Origin: an uncultured Pseudomonadota bacterium
GTDB lineage: Bacteria > Myxococcota_A > UBA796 > JAFGLY01
Assembly (NCBI GenBank): GCA_937912125.1
Contig: CALDOK010000389.1
Coordinates: 1-64,000 of the forward strand
Length of the DNA: 64,000 nucleotides
Reading direction: 5' to 3'
Shown here: positions 53,708-62,451 of the stretch, piece by piece
How positions within the stretch are numbered: position 1 is the stretch's first letter
Layout of the letters: each line of letters begins with the position of its first letter
Made by a program: the position numbers and the translations under genes
Notes under the pieces: model-generated
The model's input: only the letters and a program-made list of their open reading frames with translations
Databases searched by the model: none
What the model was told of the DNA's origin: nothing

Positions 53708-54547
53708 TCAGAACTCCCGGACGATGAGCACGGTCAGGCCGGCGCTCCAGTTCAGCGCTGCGCCCGACCCCAGCTCTTGCTCGATCTTGCCCGTGAGCTG
53801 GATGGCCAGCGGGGCACCGTGGGGGGTGAAGTCCAGGGTGGCGAGGGCGCCGGCATCGAGGATGGTGTGTCCCTCGGAGAAGGGTGAGCGGATCAAACGT
53901 CCGGCGCCGTTGATGAGCACCCAGTCCGCGATGACGCCGCCAGCCAGGAGCCCGCCCACCAGGCTGGCGGATCCGCTCGCGCTCAGGTCTGCGCTGTCCT
54001 TGGGGGGGTAGAGCACCCTGAGGCTGGCCCCGACAAGGGGGCCGATGTAGCCCTTGGCGACAGGTACGTCGGCGTAGGAGGCGAAGTTCCAGAGGTAGGT
54101 GGCGTCGGAACGGTACCAGAAGCGCTGGGCGCGGTTCTTGTCACTCCCTACGGTGAAGTAGGGGGCGGGCAACCACTTCCGGTGCTCGTCGTCGTCGATG
54201 TCCTCTTCTCGCTTCTTGGGCCCGTAGCGCAGGTCCCACAGGGTGGGCTCGTCCACGGTGAAGCCAGGAGCCGGCCCCCAGTAGCCTCCCTCGATGGACC
54301 AGGAACGCAGCCTGGCGCGATCGCCATCCCCTCTGCTCCAGAGCAGCCGCACCGCGATGTCCTCGTCGGGGGTGCCCAGGTAGAGGCCCGTGGGCCAGGC
54401 CCCGATGTCGCCTGTGGTGACCGTCGCCCCGATGCCGATGTCATCGCGGTTGGTCGCCACGGCGGGCTGTGGGAGGGCCACGGCGGGTTGGGGCAGGGCC
54501 ACCGCCAGAAAAATCACCGAGAACATGGCCAAGGTCGTTCGCCGCAT
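53708..54547 (-). CDS. Secreted beta-rich protein, function unknown
   Basis: 279 aa from ATG 54547 (GGGGGAG just upstream). Signal peptide MRRTTLAMFSVIFLAVA, then a tandem duplication of eight residues (ALPQPAV twice). The mature part has amphipathic strands (GIGATVTTGDIGAW, GLYLGTPDEDIAVRLLW, YIGPLVGASLRVLY) ending in LTVLIVREF with a terminal Phe, as in small outer-membrane barrels. No known family recognised. It diverges from the GH25 gene. Confidence 0.65.
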   Translation of the reverse strand: MRRTTLAMFSVIFLAVALPQPAVALPQPAVATNRDDIGIGATVTTGDIGAWPTGLYLGTPDEDIAVRLLWSRGDGDRARLRSWSIEGGYWGPAPGFTVDEPTLWDLRYGPKKREEDIDDDEHRKWLPAPYFTVGSDKNRAQRFWYRSDATYLWNFASYADVPVAKGYIGPLVGASLRVLYPPKDSADLSASGSASLVGGLLAGGVIADWVLINGAGRLIRSPFSEGHTILDAGALATLDFTPHGAPLAIQLTGKIEQELGSGAALNWSAGLTVLIVREF

Positions 54548-54742
54548 GACTCCCCCACGCTGAGAGTGGCCTGACACCATCCAGCCTACCACGGGAACAC
54601 GAGGCCTTGATGATGGCCGGTCATGGGCGGGATCGCGTCGACGCTATCGAACATAGATCGCTGGGGCCGGCGGTGCGATGGGAGGGGCTTTCCCGACGGC
54701 ATGGCCCTTGCATTGCCACCGTGCATGCCGGAGGCTCGTGCC

Positions 54743-55432
54743 ATGCGTCGTGTCGTGCTCATCTCCCTGGTCGCGCTGCTGCTGGCGGCAGCGGCCATGC
54801 TGCTGGTTCCCGCCCTGCGGGATCGGTGGCGTCCCTGGGGCCCGAGCTGGGTCCAGGGCATCGACGTGTCCCACCACCAGGGCGCCATCGACTGGCCTGT
54901 GGTCGCCGACGACGGCGTGCGCTTCGCGTGGATCAAGGCCACCGAGGGGGGCGACTGGGTGGACCCGCGCTTCGTCGAGAACTGGGAAGGCGCGGGCAGG
55001 GCCGGCATCCCCCGGGGCGCCTACCACTTCTTCACCTTCTGCCGTCCTGGGGCGGAGCAGGCGGCCAACTTCCTCGCGACCGTGCCCCTGGCCCAAGGTG
55101 AGCTGCCGCCGGTGGTGGACCTCGAGTATGGAGGCAACTGCGACCGGCTCCCGGACAGCGCCAGCCTGGGGACAGAGCTCGAGCGGTTCATGGACGCCGT
55201 CGAGGCTGCCGCCGGCCAGCGCCCCATGGTCTATGTGACGGGGGAGCTGATCCGGGACCACATCACCCTGCTGGTGGGCGAGCGGCTGTGGGTGCGCGCC
55301 ATCCACCACCCCCTGGGCATGGAGGCGCCCCTTCCAGCCGAGGTGTGGCAGTACTCGAACATCGGCCGGGTGGACGGCATCGAGGGTCGAGTGGATCGCA
55401 ACGCCTGCCGGGTGGGGGACTGCCCGTGGTAG
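54743..55432 (+). CDS. GH25-family lysozyme-like hydrolase
   Basis: 229 aa; ATG 54743 with GGAGG eight bases upstream. An N-terminal hydrophobic helix (VVLISLVALLLAAAAML) acts as signal or anchor. The GH25 domain shows GIDVSHHQGAIDW, FAWIKATEGGDWVDPRF, GAYHFF, PVVDLEYGGNC (catalytic Asp-x-Glu), PMVYVTGELI and VWQYSNIGRVDGIEG. Such enzymes cut beta-1,4 links between N-acetylmuramic acid and N-acetylglucosamine. Stand-alone gene; may serve cell-wall turnover or predation (inference). Confidence 0.92.
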   Translation: MRRVVLISLVALLLAAAAMLLVPALRDRWRPWGPSWVQGIDVSHHQGAIDWPVVADDGVRFAWIKATEGGDWVDPRFVENWEGAGRAGIPRGAYHFFTFCRPGAEQAANFLATVPLAQGELPPVVDLEYGGNCDRLPDSASLGTELERFMDAVEAAAGQRPMVYVTGELIRDHITLLVGERLWVRAIHHPLGMEAPLPAEVWQYSNIGRVDGIEGRVDRNACRVGDCPW

Positions 55433-55454
55433 CCCGCTGGGCCACGCCCGCTCG

Positions 55455-56870
55455 CTACAGCCCGCCGCCCCAGGCGATGAAGACCTTGCCCGGGGTGTCG
55501 TCGTCGCCTGGCGCCGCGATGGCCAGATCGTCCCGGCCGTCGCCGTCGAAGTCGCCAGCGGCCATGGCCGTGCCGAAGCCGTCGGGGACGGAGCAGTCCG
55601 AGCCCTCGCAGGTCGGCTCGTGGGCGCCGACGAGCATGACGTCCGCCTCGAGCTCGCGGTGCTCGCCTTCGGCCAAGGGGCCGCGGAGGATGGAGACCCA
55701 GCCCCCGGTGCTGGCCCAGGCCAGGTCGTCCTGGCCGTCGCCGTCGAAGTCGGCGACCAGGGCGGTGTCGCGGCTGCCGCCGGCGTAGTCGGAGATGATG
55801 GTGATGGGCGCTTCGTCCATGGGGTCCACCCGCAGGTAGGTCAACACCGCCAGGTGGCGTAGGCCCTCGAGCTGCCCAACCAGCAGGAAGTCGTCGTTGG
55901 CGCCGCTGGCGATGTCGCCGTCGACCACGATGTCTCGCGCCAGCCAGCCGGCGTCGTTGTTCTCGCCGTCGTTGCCGGGGTAGCTCTGGGTGGCCTGGCG
56001 GGCGCAGGGGTCCTCCTCGCCGCCGATGGTGCGCAGGGCGGTGCTGGGGCCGTCCTCCCAGCCCTGGGAGGTGTGGGTGATCGCCAGGCCCTGTGCGAAG
56101 TCACCCAGGATGGCGCCAGCCTCGACGAAGCGCGACACGCCGCTCTCGTACCAGAAGTAGTCGTTGCTGAAGTCGCACTCCAGCTGGTGGGCGTAGTGCT
56201 CTCCGGTCAGGGGGCCCCGCAGCAGGCCGCCGTTGGTGCAGAGATCCACCTGGCCGTCGCCGTCCACGTCGCAGGGGGCGTGGTCCTGCACGGTGGGCAT
56301 GGGGTCGATCATGGCCACGGCCTGTTCGCGGGTGATCTCGCCTGCGAAGGGGCTGGACCACAGCAGGAAGACCTGGGCGTCGGGGTCGTAGGCTTGGTCC
56401 TCGTCCTCCCAGCGGTCGGCCAACAGCAGGATGTCGTGGGTCCCGTCCCCGTTGAGATCGCCGGGGAAGGCCATGTCGCGCTGCAGGTCGTAGGTGCCCT
56501 GGGACAAGGCCTCGCTGCTGGCGCTGAACCAGGCCGAGGCTCGCTCGTCCAGGGCGCCGCCCTCGGTGGGCACGGTGAGCAGCCAGGCGGTGGCGCAGCC
56601 CTCGTCCGTGGTGCAGGCCCAGGCGTCGTTCCATTCGGCCACCAACAGCTCGTCCATGCCGTCGCCGTCGAGATCGCCAGCGCTGAGACCCAGGCCAGCG
56701 CGGCCGCCGATCCGGCCCGCGAGCACGGGGCCTGAGACCGGGGTCCAGGAGGCGCCGGGGGGCGCGTCGCTGTCGCCGAGGGGCTCGGTGGAGCACTGGC
56801 AGCCGGCCAGCGCGACCAGGCCAAGGTAGGGGAGCAGTCTGTGTGCCGCCGTCTGGATCCGCCCCTTCAT
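55455..56870 (-). CDS. FG-GAP repeat lipoprotein
   Basis: 471 aa from ATG 56870, which overlaps the upstream TGA by four bases (ATGA). Lipobox LAGC, then QCSTEPLGDSD. FG-GAP units: AGDLDGDGMDELLVAEW, PGDLNGDGTHDILLLADR, PCDVDGDGQVDLCTNGG, VADFDGDGQDDLAWAS and AGDFDGDGRDDLAIAAPG. This gives an incomplete or irregular propeller of about five to six blades. Second gene of a two-gene FG-GAP operon; surface location likely; ligand unknown. Confidence 0.83.
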   Translation of the reverse strand: MKGRIQTAAHRLLPYLGLVALAGCQCSTEPLGDSDAPPGASWTPVSGPVLAGRIGGRAGLGLSAGDLDGDGMDELLVAEWNDAWACTTDEGCATAWLLTVPTEGGALDERASAWFSASSEALSQGTYDLQRDMAFPGDLNGDGTHDILLLADRWEDEDQAYDPDAQVFLLWSSPFAGEITREQAVAMIDPMPTVQDHAPCDVDGDGQVDLCTNGGLLRGPLTGEHYAHQLECDFSNDYFWYESGVSRFVEAGAILGDFAQGLAITHTSQGWEDGPSTALRTIGGEEDPCARQATQSYPGNDGENNDAGWLARDIVVDGDIASGANDDFLLVGQLEGLRHLAVLTYLRVDPMDEAPITIISDYAGGSRDTALVADFDGDGQDDLAWASTGGWVSILRGPLAEGEHRELEADVMLVGAHEPTCEGSDCSVPDGFGTAMAAGDFDGDGRDDLAIAAPGDDDTPGKVFIAWGGGL

Positions 56871-58048
56871 CGTGCGGCTCCCACCCAGGCTCCGCCGTAC
56901 CAGAGCCACAGCTCCGGGGCTGTGGTGGTGGCGATCAGGTCTCGGTAGCCGTCGCCGTTGACGTCGCCCGCCACCAGCACGCCTTGTCCGAGCTGGTCGC
57001 CCGGCTCCCCCGCCAGCGCGGTGAGCCCGTGGGCGCCAGCGCCGGCGGCGCCGCCCGCGAAGACGTGGACCTGTCCGCGAAGACCCTGGCCGCCTGGCGC
57101 GCCCGCGGCCAGCTCATCGAAGCCGTCGGCGTCCAGATCTCCCATGGACATGGCCTGACCGAAGGCCTGGCTGCTGCCCGCCAGCCTGGAGGCCGTGCTC
57201 CAGGCGTAGGCACCGTCGACGTTGGGGAACACGCGGATCACCAGACCTCTGCTGTCGCTGGCCACAAGCTCGGGCCGTCCGTCGCCGTCGAGGTCACCGT
57301 CCGTCGACACCGCGTAGGCGTAGGTGGCGTCCAGGCCGCCGTTGAGCTCGAGCCTCTGGGTGTCGGCCTGGAAGCCGGCCTGGGATCCGAAGTAGATCAG
57401 CGTGGTCTGATCGCCGGGGATCGTCAGGTCCTGGTAGCCGTCGCCGTCGACGTCCCCAGCGGGCAGGACTCGGCCTGGCGTCACGCTGTCCACGGCGTAG
57501 TGGCCCTGGTAGCTCGGCCCCTCGGTGCCGCCCGCGAACAGCAGGAAGCCGCGATCGTCGGTGCTCACCACGATGTCCTCGTAGCCGTCGCCGGTCACGT
57601 CGCCCGGCGCGCACACCACGGCGCCCAGGCCCTGATCGTCGCCAGGCCGCAGCGTCCACGGGTGCTCCAGGTCCAGGCCCTCAGGCGTCCCCTTGTAGGC
57701 CTGCAGCGACACCCCGTCCGTGCGGAAGATCAGATCGTCGTAGCCATCGGCGTTCAGATCGCCGGCCGCCAGTGGCGTGTCGGTGGAGACCGCCAGCTCC
57801 TGCCACAGCACGAGCCCTTGGGCGCTGCCCTGGTACACGCCCAGCAGCCTGGCGTAGCTCACGGCCACGTCGCCGTAGCCGTCGCCGTTCAGATCGCCGG
57901 CGTCCACCAGCTGAAGCTCGCTGCTGGTCCAGCCCGCCAGCTCGATCTGCTGGTCCGGTTCCAGCCGCTCCCAGAAATCAAGGGCCTGGGCTTGTGTGGT
58001 CACAACCCCCGCCAGCACGACGGCGCAACCTGTTGCGAACCTGCGCAT
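56867..58048 (-). CDS. Secreted FG-GAP beta-propeller protein
   Basis: 393 aa; signal peptide MRRFATGCAVVLAGVVTTQAQA. FG-GAP units at regular spacing: DAGDLNGDGYGDVAVSYA, AGDLNADGYDDLIFRTD, PGDVTGDGYEDIVVSTDD, AGDVDGDGYQDLTIPGD, DGDLDGDGRPELVASD, MGDLDADGFDELAAGAPG and AGDVNGDGYRDLIATT. Seven units fit one complete propeller. It is first in the operon and shares an ATGA overlap with the lipoprotein gene downstream. Its promoter region is shared with the divergent 160-aa gene. Confidence 0.85.
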   Translation of the reverse strand: MRRFATGCAVVLAGVVTTQAQALDFWERLEPDQQIELAGWTSSELQLVDAGDLNGDGYGDVAVSYARLLGVYQGSAQGLVLWQELAVSTDTPLAAGDLNADGYDDLIFRTDGVSLQAYKGTPEGLDLEHPWTLRPGDDQGLGAVVCAPGDVTGDGYEDIVVSTDDRGFLLFAGGTEGPSYQGHYAVDSVTPGRVLPAGDVDGDGYQDLTIPGDQTTLIYFGSQAGFQADTQRLELNGGLDATYAYAVSTDGDLDGDGRPELVASDSRGLVIRVFPNVDGAYAWSTASRLAGSSQAFGQAMSMGDLDADGFDELAAGAPGGQGLRGQVHVFAGGAAGAGAHGLTALAGEPGDQLGQGVLVAGDVNGDGYRDLIATTTAPELWLWYGGAWVGAAR

Positions 58049-58056
58049 GGTTCTCC

Positions 58057-58069
58057 TCCCGGTCCGGGA
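58057..58069. promoter_or_regulatory. Inverted repeat TCCCGG-T-CCGGGA
   Basis: A perfect 6-bp inverted repeat around a single T, in the 59-base divergent promoter between the FG-GAP operon and the 160-aa gene. Candidate operator; may be chance in GC-rich DNA. Confidence 0.3.
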
Positions 58070-58107
58070 AGGGTAGCATGGGCCTCACCCACCGCCGGAG
58101 AAAATCC

Positions 58108-58590
58108 ATGCTCGCCACCGTCGCCCTCGCCCTGCTGCTCGCCGCTCCTGTCCACGCCGATCCGGCGGCCGAGCCCACCCCGGAGGCGCAGCCCGATCCC
58201 ATGGTCGAAAAGGCCTTCCTGCTCGTGGCCGCCAGCAAGGACTGGGACACGGCCCGCAGCACCGCCAGCCAAGCCGCTCAGGCCCTGGCGCTCGAGATCA
58301 AGGTCGAGGTGGAGCCCCACCCCACCGAGGGGCTGAGCTTCGACGCCAAGACCTGCGCCGACAACGGCTTCGAGCACCCCTGCTACGTGGCCCGGGGCCG
58401 CCACGACGACGGTGAGTTCGTGAGCGTGGAGTGGTCTTCGGCCTACGAGGGCTTCACCCCGGGGCTGTACATCGTGGTGGTGGCGTCGGGCCCCGAGGCC
58501 GAGGTGAAGAGGCACCTGCCCGCGGCCCGTGAGGTCTACGGCGACGCGTACATCAAGAAGGCCAAGGTGTACATGGGGTGCATGCACTGA
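58108..58590 (+). CDS. Small secreted protein, function unknown
   Basis: 160 aa from ATG 58108, seven bases after GGAG. Signal peptide MLATVALALLLAAPVHA, then a Pro/Glu-rich stretch. The domain EKAFLLVAASKDWDTARSTA...GLYIVVVASGPEAEVKRHL...VYGDAYIKKAKVYMGCMH looks like an alpha/beta fold with repeat-like halves (LLVAAS and IVVVASG). Cysteines at CADNGFEHPC and MGCMH may pair. I recognise no family. Single gene ended by a strong hairpin terminator. Confidence 0.7.
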   Translation: MLATVALALLLAAPVHADPAAEPTPEAQPDPMVEKAFLLVAASKDWDTARSTASQAAQALALEIKVEVEPHPTEGLSFDAKTCADNGFEHPCYVARGRHDDGEFVSVEWSSAYEGFTPGLYIVVVASGPEAEVKRHLPAAREVYGDAYIKKAKVYMGCMH

Positions 58591-58602
58591 GCACTGGGTG
58601 GT

Positions 58603-58629
58603 GGCGGGAGGATGTGAAATCCTCCCGCC
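58603..58629. terminator. Bidirectional hairpin terminator
   Basis: GGCGGGAGGAT, loop GTGAA, ATCCTCCCGCC: a perfect 11-bp GC-rich stem with a 5-base loop. It fills most of the 48-base gap between convergent stops (58590 and 58639). No T-run follows on either strand, but the stem is very stable. Confidence 0.75.
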
Positions 58630-58638
58630 CAGCGGATC

Positions 58639-59598
58639 TCAGAGCGCCAGCGCTCTCAGAAACCCCCGGTTCCTGCGCGCCGACTCGAAGGGGGAGCCCA
58701 TGCCGGGCAGGACGTCCTGCTCGACGATGATCCAGCCGCCGTAGCCCTGGCCCCGCAGCCAGCCGGTGATGGCCTCGAAGTTCACGGTCCCCGCGCCCAG
58801 CTCGCAGAACACGCCCTGGCGCACCGCCTCGAAGTAGTCCCACCCCTGGGCGGCGGCCCTGCGACCGATCTCGGCGTCGAAGTCCTTGTAGTGGATGTGC
58901 CAGGCGCGGTCGCCGAAGCGCTCGAGGGCCTGCATGGGATCGCCGCCGCCAAAGGCGTAGTGGCCCATGTCCAGGCACAGCCCCAGCAGCTCGGGGCTGG
59001 TGCGCTCCATCAAGGCGGTCACCTCGGCGGGGGTCTCCACGAAGCCGGCGCAGTGGTGATGGAACACGGTGCGCAGGTCGGTCTGCTCGCAGACGGCCCG
59101 GGCCACGGCCTCGGCGCCGCGGGCGAAGGTGGCCCACTGCTCGGAGGACAGGCCCTGGTCGGGCCGGATGCGGCCGGCGTGCTTGACCCGCTCGGGCACC
59201 GAGCCGTTGGCGTCGGCCAGCACGATGAAGGCCTCGTCGCTCAGGGCGGCCAGCAGGCGTGCCACCTTGACGGCCTCGGCCACGCCCGCCTCGTGGGCTC
59301 GCTCGTCCACCAGAGCCACCGGGACGAAGGCCCCCACCAGCTCCAGGTTGTGCTTGCCCAGCAGCGCCCGCAGGGGCTCGGGCTCGGTGGGCATGAAGCC
59401 CCAGTCGCCCAGCTCGGTGCCCTCGAAGCCGGCGCTGTCCATCTCCCAGAGCACCTGGTCGGCGGCGGCGGCTTGGCCCTCGAGCTCGAACTCCAGCACC
59501 CCCCAGGAGCAGGGGGCGTTGCCGATGCGGATCCGCTGGCCGCGGCGGCGGACGGGGGGCTGGCGGCAGCAGCAGGGGGTGGGGGGTGCGCTGCTCAT
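58639..59598 (-). CDS. iolE: Inosose dehydratase / myo-inosose-2 dehydratase (IolE-like)
   Basis: 319 aa. Xylose-isomerase-like TIM barrel: RIGNAPCSWGVLEF, FEGTELGDWGFM, LELVGAFVPV, LGLCLDMGHYAFGGGD, RAWHIHYKDFD and GWIIVEQDVLPG, matching IolE (family around 300 aa). It dehydrates 2-keto-myo-inositol to the diketone that IolD hydrolyses. Its ATG overlaps the iolD stop (ATGA). The first 22 residues are Cys/Arg-rich (CCCRQPPVRRRGQR), unusual for IolE and possibly an over-long start. Confidence 0.88.
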   Translation of the reverse strand: MSSAPPTPCCCRQPPVRRRGQRIRIGNAPCSWGVLEFELEGQAAAADQVLWEMDSAGFEGTELGDWGFMPTEPEPLRALLGKHNLELVGAFVPVALVDERAHEAGVAEAVKVARLLAALSDEAFIVLADANGSVPERVKHAGRIRPDQGLSSEQWATFARGAEAVARAVCEQTDLRTVFHHHCAGFVETPAEVTALMERTSPELLGLCLDMGHYAFGGGDPMQALERFGDRAWHIHYKDFDAEIGRRAAAQGWDYFEAVRQGVFCELGAGTVNFEAITGWLRGQGYGGWIIVEQDVLPGMGSPFESARRNRGFLRALAL

Positions 59599-61472
59599 GC
59601 GGGCTCCTTGGGGTCCAGGGCGTGGAGGTGGCGTTCGTTGACCACCTGGGCCTCGAACTCGGCTCGGGCGGCTTGGACGCTGGGCATGGTGCTGACCTCG
59701 GCCACGGGCACATCCCACCAGCTCTCGTAGCCGGGCACCCGGGCCTCGCGGTCGCACTCCACGACGACCACGGCGGGGCCGCTGAAGGCGACGGCCTGGG
59801 CCATGGCGTCCTGCAGCTCGGCCAGGGTCTGGGGCTGGAAGACCACCGCGCCCAGGGCCCGGGCGTGGGCCGCGTAGTTCACGGGCAGCAGGTCTTCGCC
59901 CAGCTGCTCGCCGTCGCGCAGGCGGAAGCGGGTGCCGAAGCCGGAGCTTCCCAGGCCTTCGCTCAGGCCGCCGATGCTGCCGAAGCCGTGGTTGTCCACC
60001 AGCATGATGTTGAGGTTCAGGCCCTCTTGGACCGCGGTGGCCAGGTCGCCGGACATCATCAGGTAGGTGCCGTCGCCCACCAGCACCCACACGGTGCGGT
60101 CCGGGGCGGCCAGCTTGACCCCGATGCCCGCGGGGATCTCGTAGGCCATGCAGGAGTAGCCGTACTCGATGTGGTAGCCCTTGGGGTCGTCGGTCATCCA
60201 CAGCTTGTGCAGGTCTCCCGGGGCCGATCCCGCGGCGTTGATGATCACATCCCGGGGCTCCATGGCGGCGTTCATCGCCCCGATCAGCTCGGCTTGGGGC
60301 ATGGGCTTGGCGCCGGTGGGGGTGATGAGCCCCTCGCGGATCTCCAGCCAGAGCTCGCGCTCCCGGGCGATCTCGGCGGCGTAGGAGGGGTCCACCGGCT
60401 CGTCCAGCATGAAGCCGAGCTCTTCGAGGGTGGCCCGGGCGTCGCCCACCAGCATCAGCCCCCCGTGCTTGGCGGCGTCGAAGTCGGTGATGTTGAGGTT
60501 GACGAAGCGCACGTGGGGGTGCTGGAAGGCGGTCTTCGACGCCGTGGTGAAGTCGGACCAGCGCGTGCCGACGCCGATGACCAGATCGGCCTTGGCGGCG
60601 ATGCGGTTGGCGGCCAGGGTGCCGGTGGCCCCCACGGCTCCCAGGCACAGGGCGTGGCTGTCGGGCATGGCCCCCTTGCCCGCCTGGGTGACGCAGACGG
60701 GGATGCCCGTGGCCTCGGCCAGCTCTACCAGCTGGCTGTTGGCCCCCGAGTAGGTGACGCCCCCGCCGGCCACGATCAGGGGGCGGGTGGCCTGGGAGAT
60801 CATCCTGGCGGCCCGGGCCACCGCGGTGACGTCGGGGCGGGGCCGGGGCACCCGCCACACCCGCTTGGCGAAGAAGCCTACCGGCCAGTCATGGGCCTCG
60901 GCCTGGACATCCTGCGGCAGGGCCAGGGTGACCGCGCCGCACTCGGCGGGCGAGGTGAGCACCCGCAGGGCCTCGGGCAGGGCGTAGAGCAGCTGCTCGG
61001 GCCGGTTGATGCGGTCCCAGTAGCGGCTGACGGGCCGGAAGCAGTCGTTGACGCTGATGTCCTGGGAGCTGGGCGACTCGAGCTGCTGCAGCACCGGCGC
61101 CACGTTGCGGCGGGCGAAGATGTCGCCGGGGAGCAACAACACGGGCAAGCGGTTGATGGTCGCCAGCGCCGCACCTGTGATCATGTTGGTGGCCCCCGGA
61201 CCCACGCTCGAGGTGCAGACCCAGCAGCCCAGGCGATCCTTCATGCGGGCGTAGGCTGCGGCGGCGTGTACGCCGGCTTGTTCGTTGCGCACGGGGATGT
61301 AGGGCAGCTCGGGGTGCTCCTGCAGGGCCTGGCCCAGCCCGGCCACGTTGCCGTGGCCGAAGATCCCGAACACGCCGGCGAAGAAGGCCTGCTCGCGCCC
61401 GTCGCGCTCGACGTGTTGAGCCAGCAGGTAGCGCACGAGGGCCTGGGCGGTGGTGAGGCGGACGGTGGGCAT
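59595..61472 (-). CDS. iolD: 3D-(3,5/4)-trihydroxycyclohexane-1,2-dione hydrolase IolD
   Basis: 625 aa, typical for IolD. Thiamine-diphosphate enzyme: RNEQAGVHAAAAYARM carries the catalytic Glu, and the ThDP motif begins VGDGTYLMMSGDLATA and ends IMLVDNHG (GDG to N). SVGPGATNMITGAA and GLSEGLGSSGFGTRFR fit IolD rather than acetolactate synthase. It opens the ring of 3D-trihydroxycyclohexane-1,2-dione to 5-deoxyglucuronate, the substrate of IolB. It follows iolB by 69 bases and overlaps iolE by four. Confidence 0.93.
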   Translation of the reverse strand: MPTVRLTTAQALVRYLLAQHVERDGREQAFFAGVFGIFGHGNVAGLGQALQEHPELPYIPVRNEQAGVHAAAAYARMKDRLGCWVCTSSVGPGATNMITGAALATINRLPVLLLPGDIFARRNVAPVLQQLESPSSQDISVNDCFRPVSRYWDRINRPEQLLYALPEALRVLTSPAECGAVTLALPQDVQAEAHDWPVGFFAKRVWRVPRPRPDVTAVARAARMISQATRPLIVAGGGVTYSGANSQLVELAEATGIPVCVTQAGKGAMPDSHALCLGAVGATGTLAANRIAAKADLVIGVGTRWSDFTTASKTAFQHPHVRFVNLNITDFDAAKHGGLMLVGDARATLEELGFMLDEPVDPSYAAEIARERELWLEIREGLITPTGAKPMPQAELIGAMNAAMEPRDVIINAAGSAPGDLHKLWMTDDPKGYHIEYGYSCMAYEIPAGIGVKLAAPDRTVWVLVGDGTYLMMSGDLATAVQEGLNLNIMLVDNHGFGSIGGLSEGLGSSGFGTRFRLRDGEQLGEDLLPVNYAAHARALGAVVFQPQTLAELQDAMAQAVAFSGPAVVVVECDREARVPGYESWWDVPVAEVSTMPSVQAARAEFEAQVVNERHLHALDPKEPA

Positions 61473-61541
61473 GGAGGGCTCCCGGGAACGACATGGGGCA
61501 GAGCTTTATCCGCTCCCGCAGGCCCTCGAGAGGCCCTCGAT

Positions 61542-62324
61542 CTAGCCCAACATCCAGCGATGCTCCTGGGTGAACTCCGGCACGGTGTAGGGCTCGCCGG
61601 GCAGGTGGCGGATGGCCCAGAGGTAGTACATGGCGTAGCCGGGGGCGGCGCACTGGCTGTGGTCGCGGTTGTCCAGGATCTTGAGCGTGTCGCCGTGGCG
61701 GATCTTGAGCACCTCGTCGCCCAGCTCGCCGTGACCGTAGCCCTGGGGCTTGTCGAAGCGGTAGTGGTAGATCTCGGGCTGGGGGTGGTGGTGGGGAGGG
61801 TAGCTGGACCAGCGCCCGGGGAAGTTGATCACCTCGCCCAGCACCAGCTTGCACTGGGGCCGGTTGCGCAGGTCGAAGATGGTGCGGACGATGCGGGTCG
61901 CGGTCTCGTCCAGCTGGCCCTTGCCGCGGTGTTCCTTCTCGAGCATGGTGTGGCCGTCGAAGAGCAGGGGCTCGAAGCTCGCGTCGTTGTCGACGCCCAC
62001 GTAGACCAGCTCCACATCCGTCAGGGCCTCCATGTGCAGGGGGAAGCCCTTGGGGTAGTGCAGGCAGATGGGGTCGTCTTCGAACACCGACTCGCGCCCC
62101 ACCACGGCGCGGCCCTCGGGCTCCGGCAGCACGAAGGTCAGCTCGCCCTTCATGAGCAGCAGGGCGCCCTCGCGCTGGGCGCAGGCCCGGGTCACCCGCC
62201 CCGCGGGCATGCGCAGGATGCCCAGCTCGATGCCCGTGTCGGCCTGGTTCTCACCGATGCGGGTGATGTCGGTGTAGCCGTCGGGGTCGAAGCCCTTGGG
62301 GTTGCGGATCAGGTGGGGGTGCAT
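61542..62324 (-). CDS. iolB: 5-deoxy-glucuronate isomerase IolB
   Basis: 260 aa, normal for IolB. It isomerises 5-deoxy-glucuronate to 2-deoxy-5-keto-gluconate. The bicupin family pattern includes YPPHHHPQPEIYHYRFDKPQ (metal-binding His and Glu), GYGHGELGDEV, DNRDHSQCAAPGYAMYYLW and VPEFTQEHRWM. First gene of iolB-iolD-iolE. iolA, iolC, iolG and iolJ are not in the window. Transcription starts from the gap shared with cbiM, which holds a 16-bp palindrome. Confidence 0.93.
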   Translation of the reverse strand: MHPHLIRNPKGFDPDGYTDITRIGENQADTGIELGILRMPAGRVTRACAQREGALLLMKGELTFVLPEPEGRAVVGRESVFEDDPICLHYPKGFPLHMEALTDVELVYVGVDNDASFEPLLFDGHTMLEKEHRGKGQLDETATRIVRTIFDLRNRPQCKLVLGEVINFPGRWSSYPPHHHPQPEIYHYRFDKPQGYGHGELGDEVLKIRHGDTLKILDNRDHSQCAAPGYAMYYLWAIRHLPGEPYTVPEFTQEHRWMLG

Positions 62325-62388
62325 GGAATTCCTGTTGGCGGGGTTGTGGCCTCATTATCCTCGATCCGGTGAGGGACGCCCCCGGTTA

Positions 62389-62404
62389 TCCGTCTGCAGA
62401 CGGA
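62389..62404. promoter_or_regulatory. 16-bp perfect palindrome between iolB and cbiM
   Basis: TCCGTCTGCAGACGGA is a perfect palindrome, about 65 bases upstream of iolB and 48 upstream of cbiM. Dimeric regulators bind such sites; it may control either operon. Confidence 0.5.
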
Positions 62405-62451
62405 CCCAGGCGCCCTCTGGAGCATAGAGCGGCCCTGGTACGAGGACTACG

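Noticed and set aside
62325-62451. Cobalamin riboswitch upstream of cbiM
   Set aside because: No B12-box-like sequence and too little space; only a palindrome is visible.
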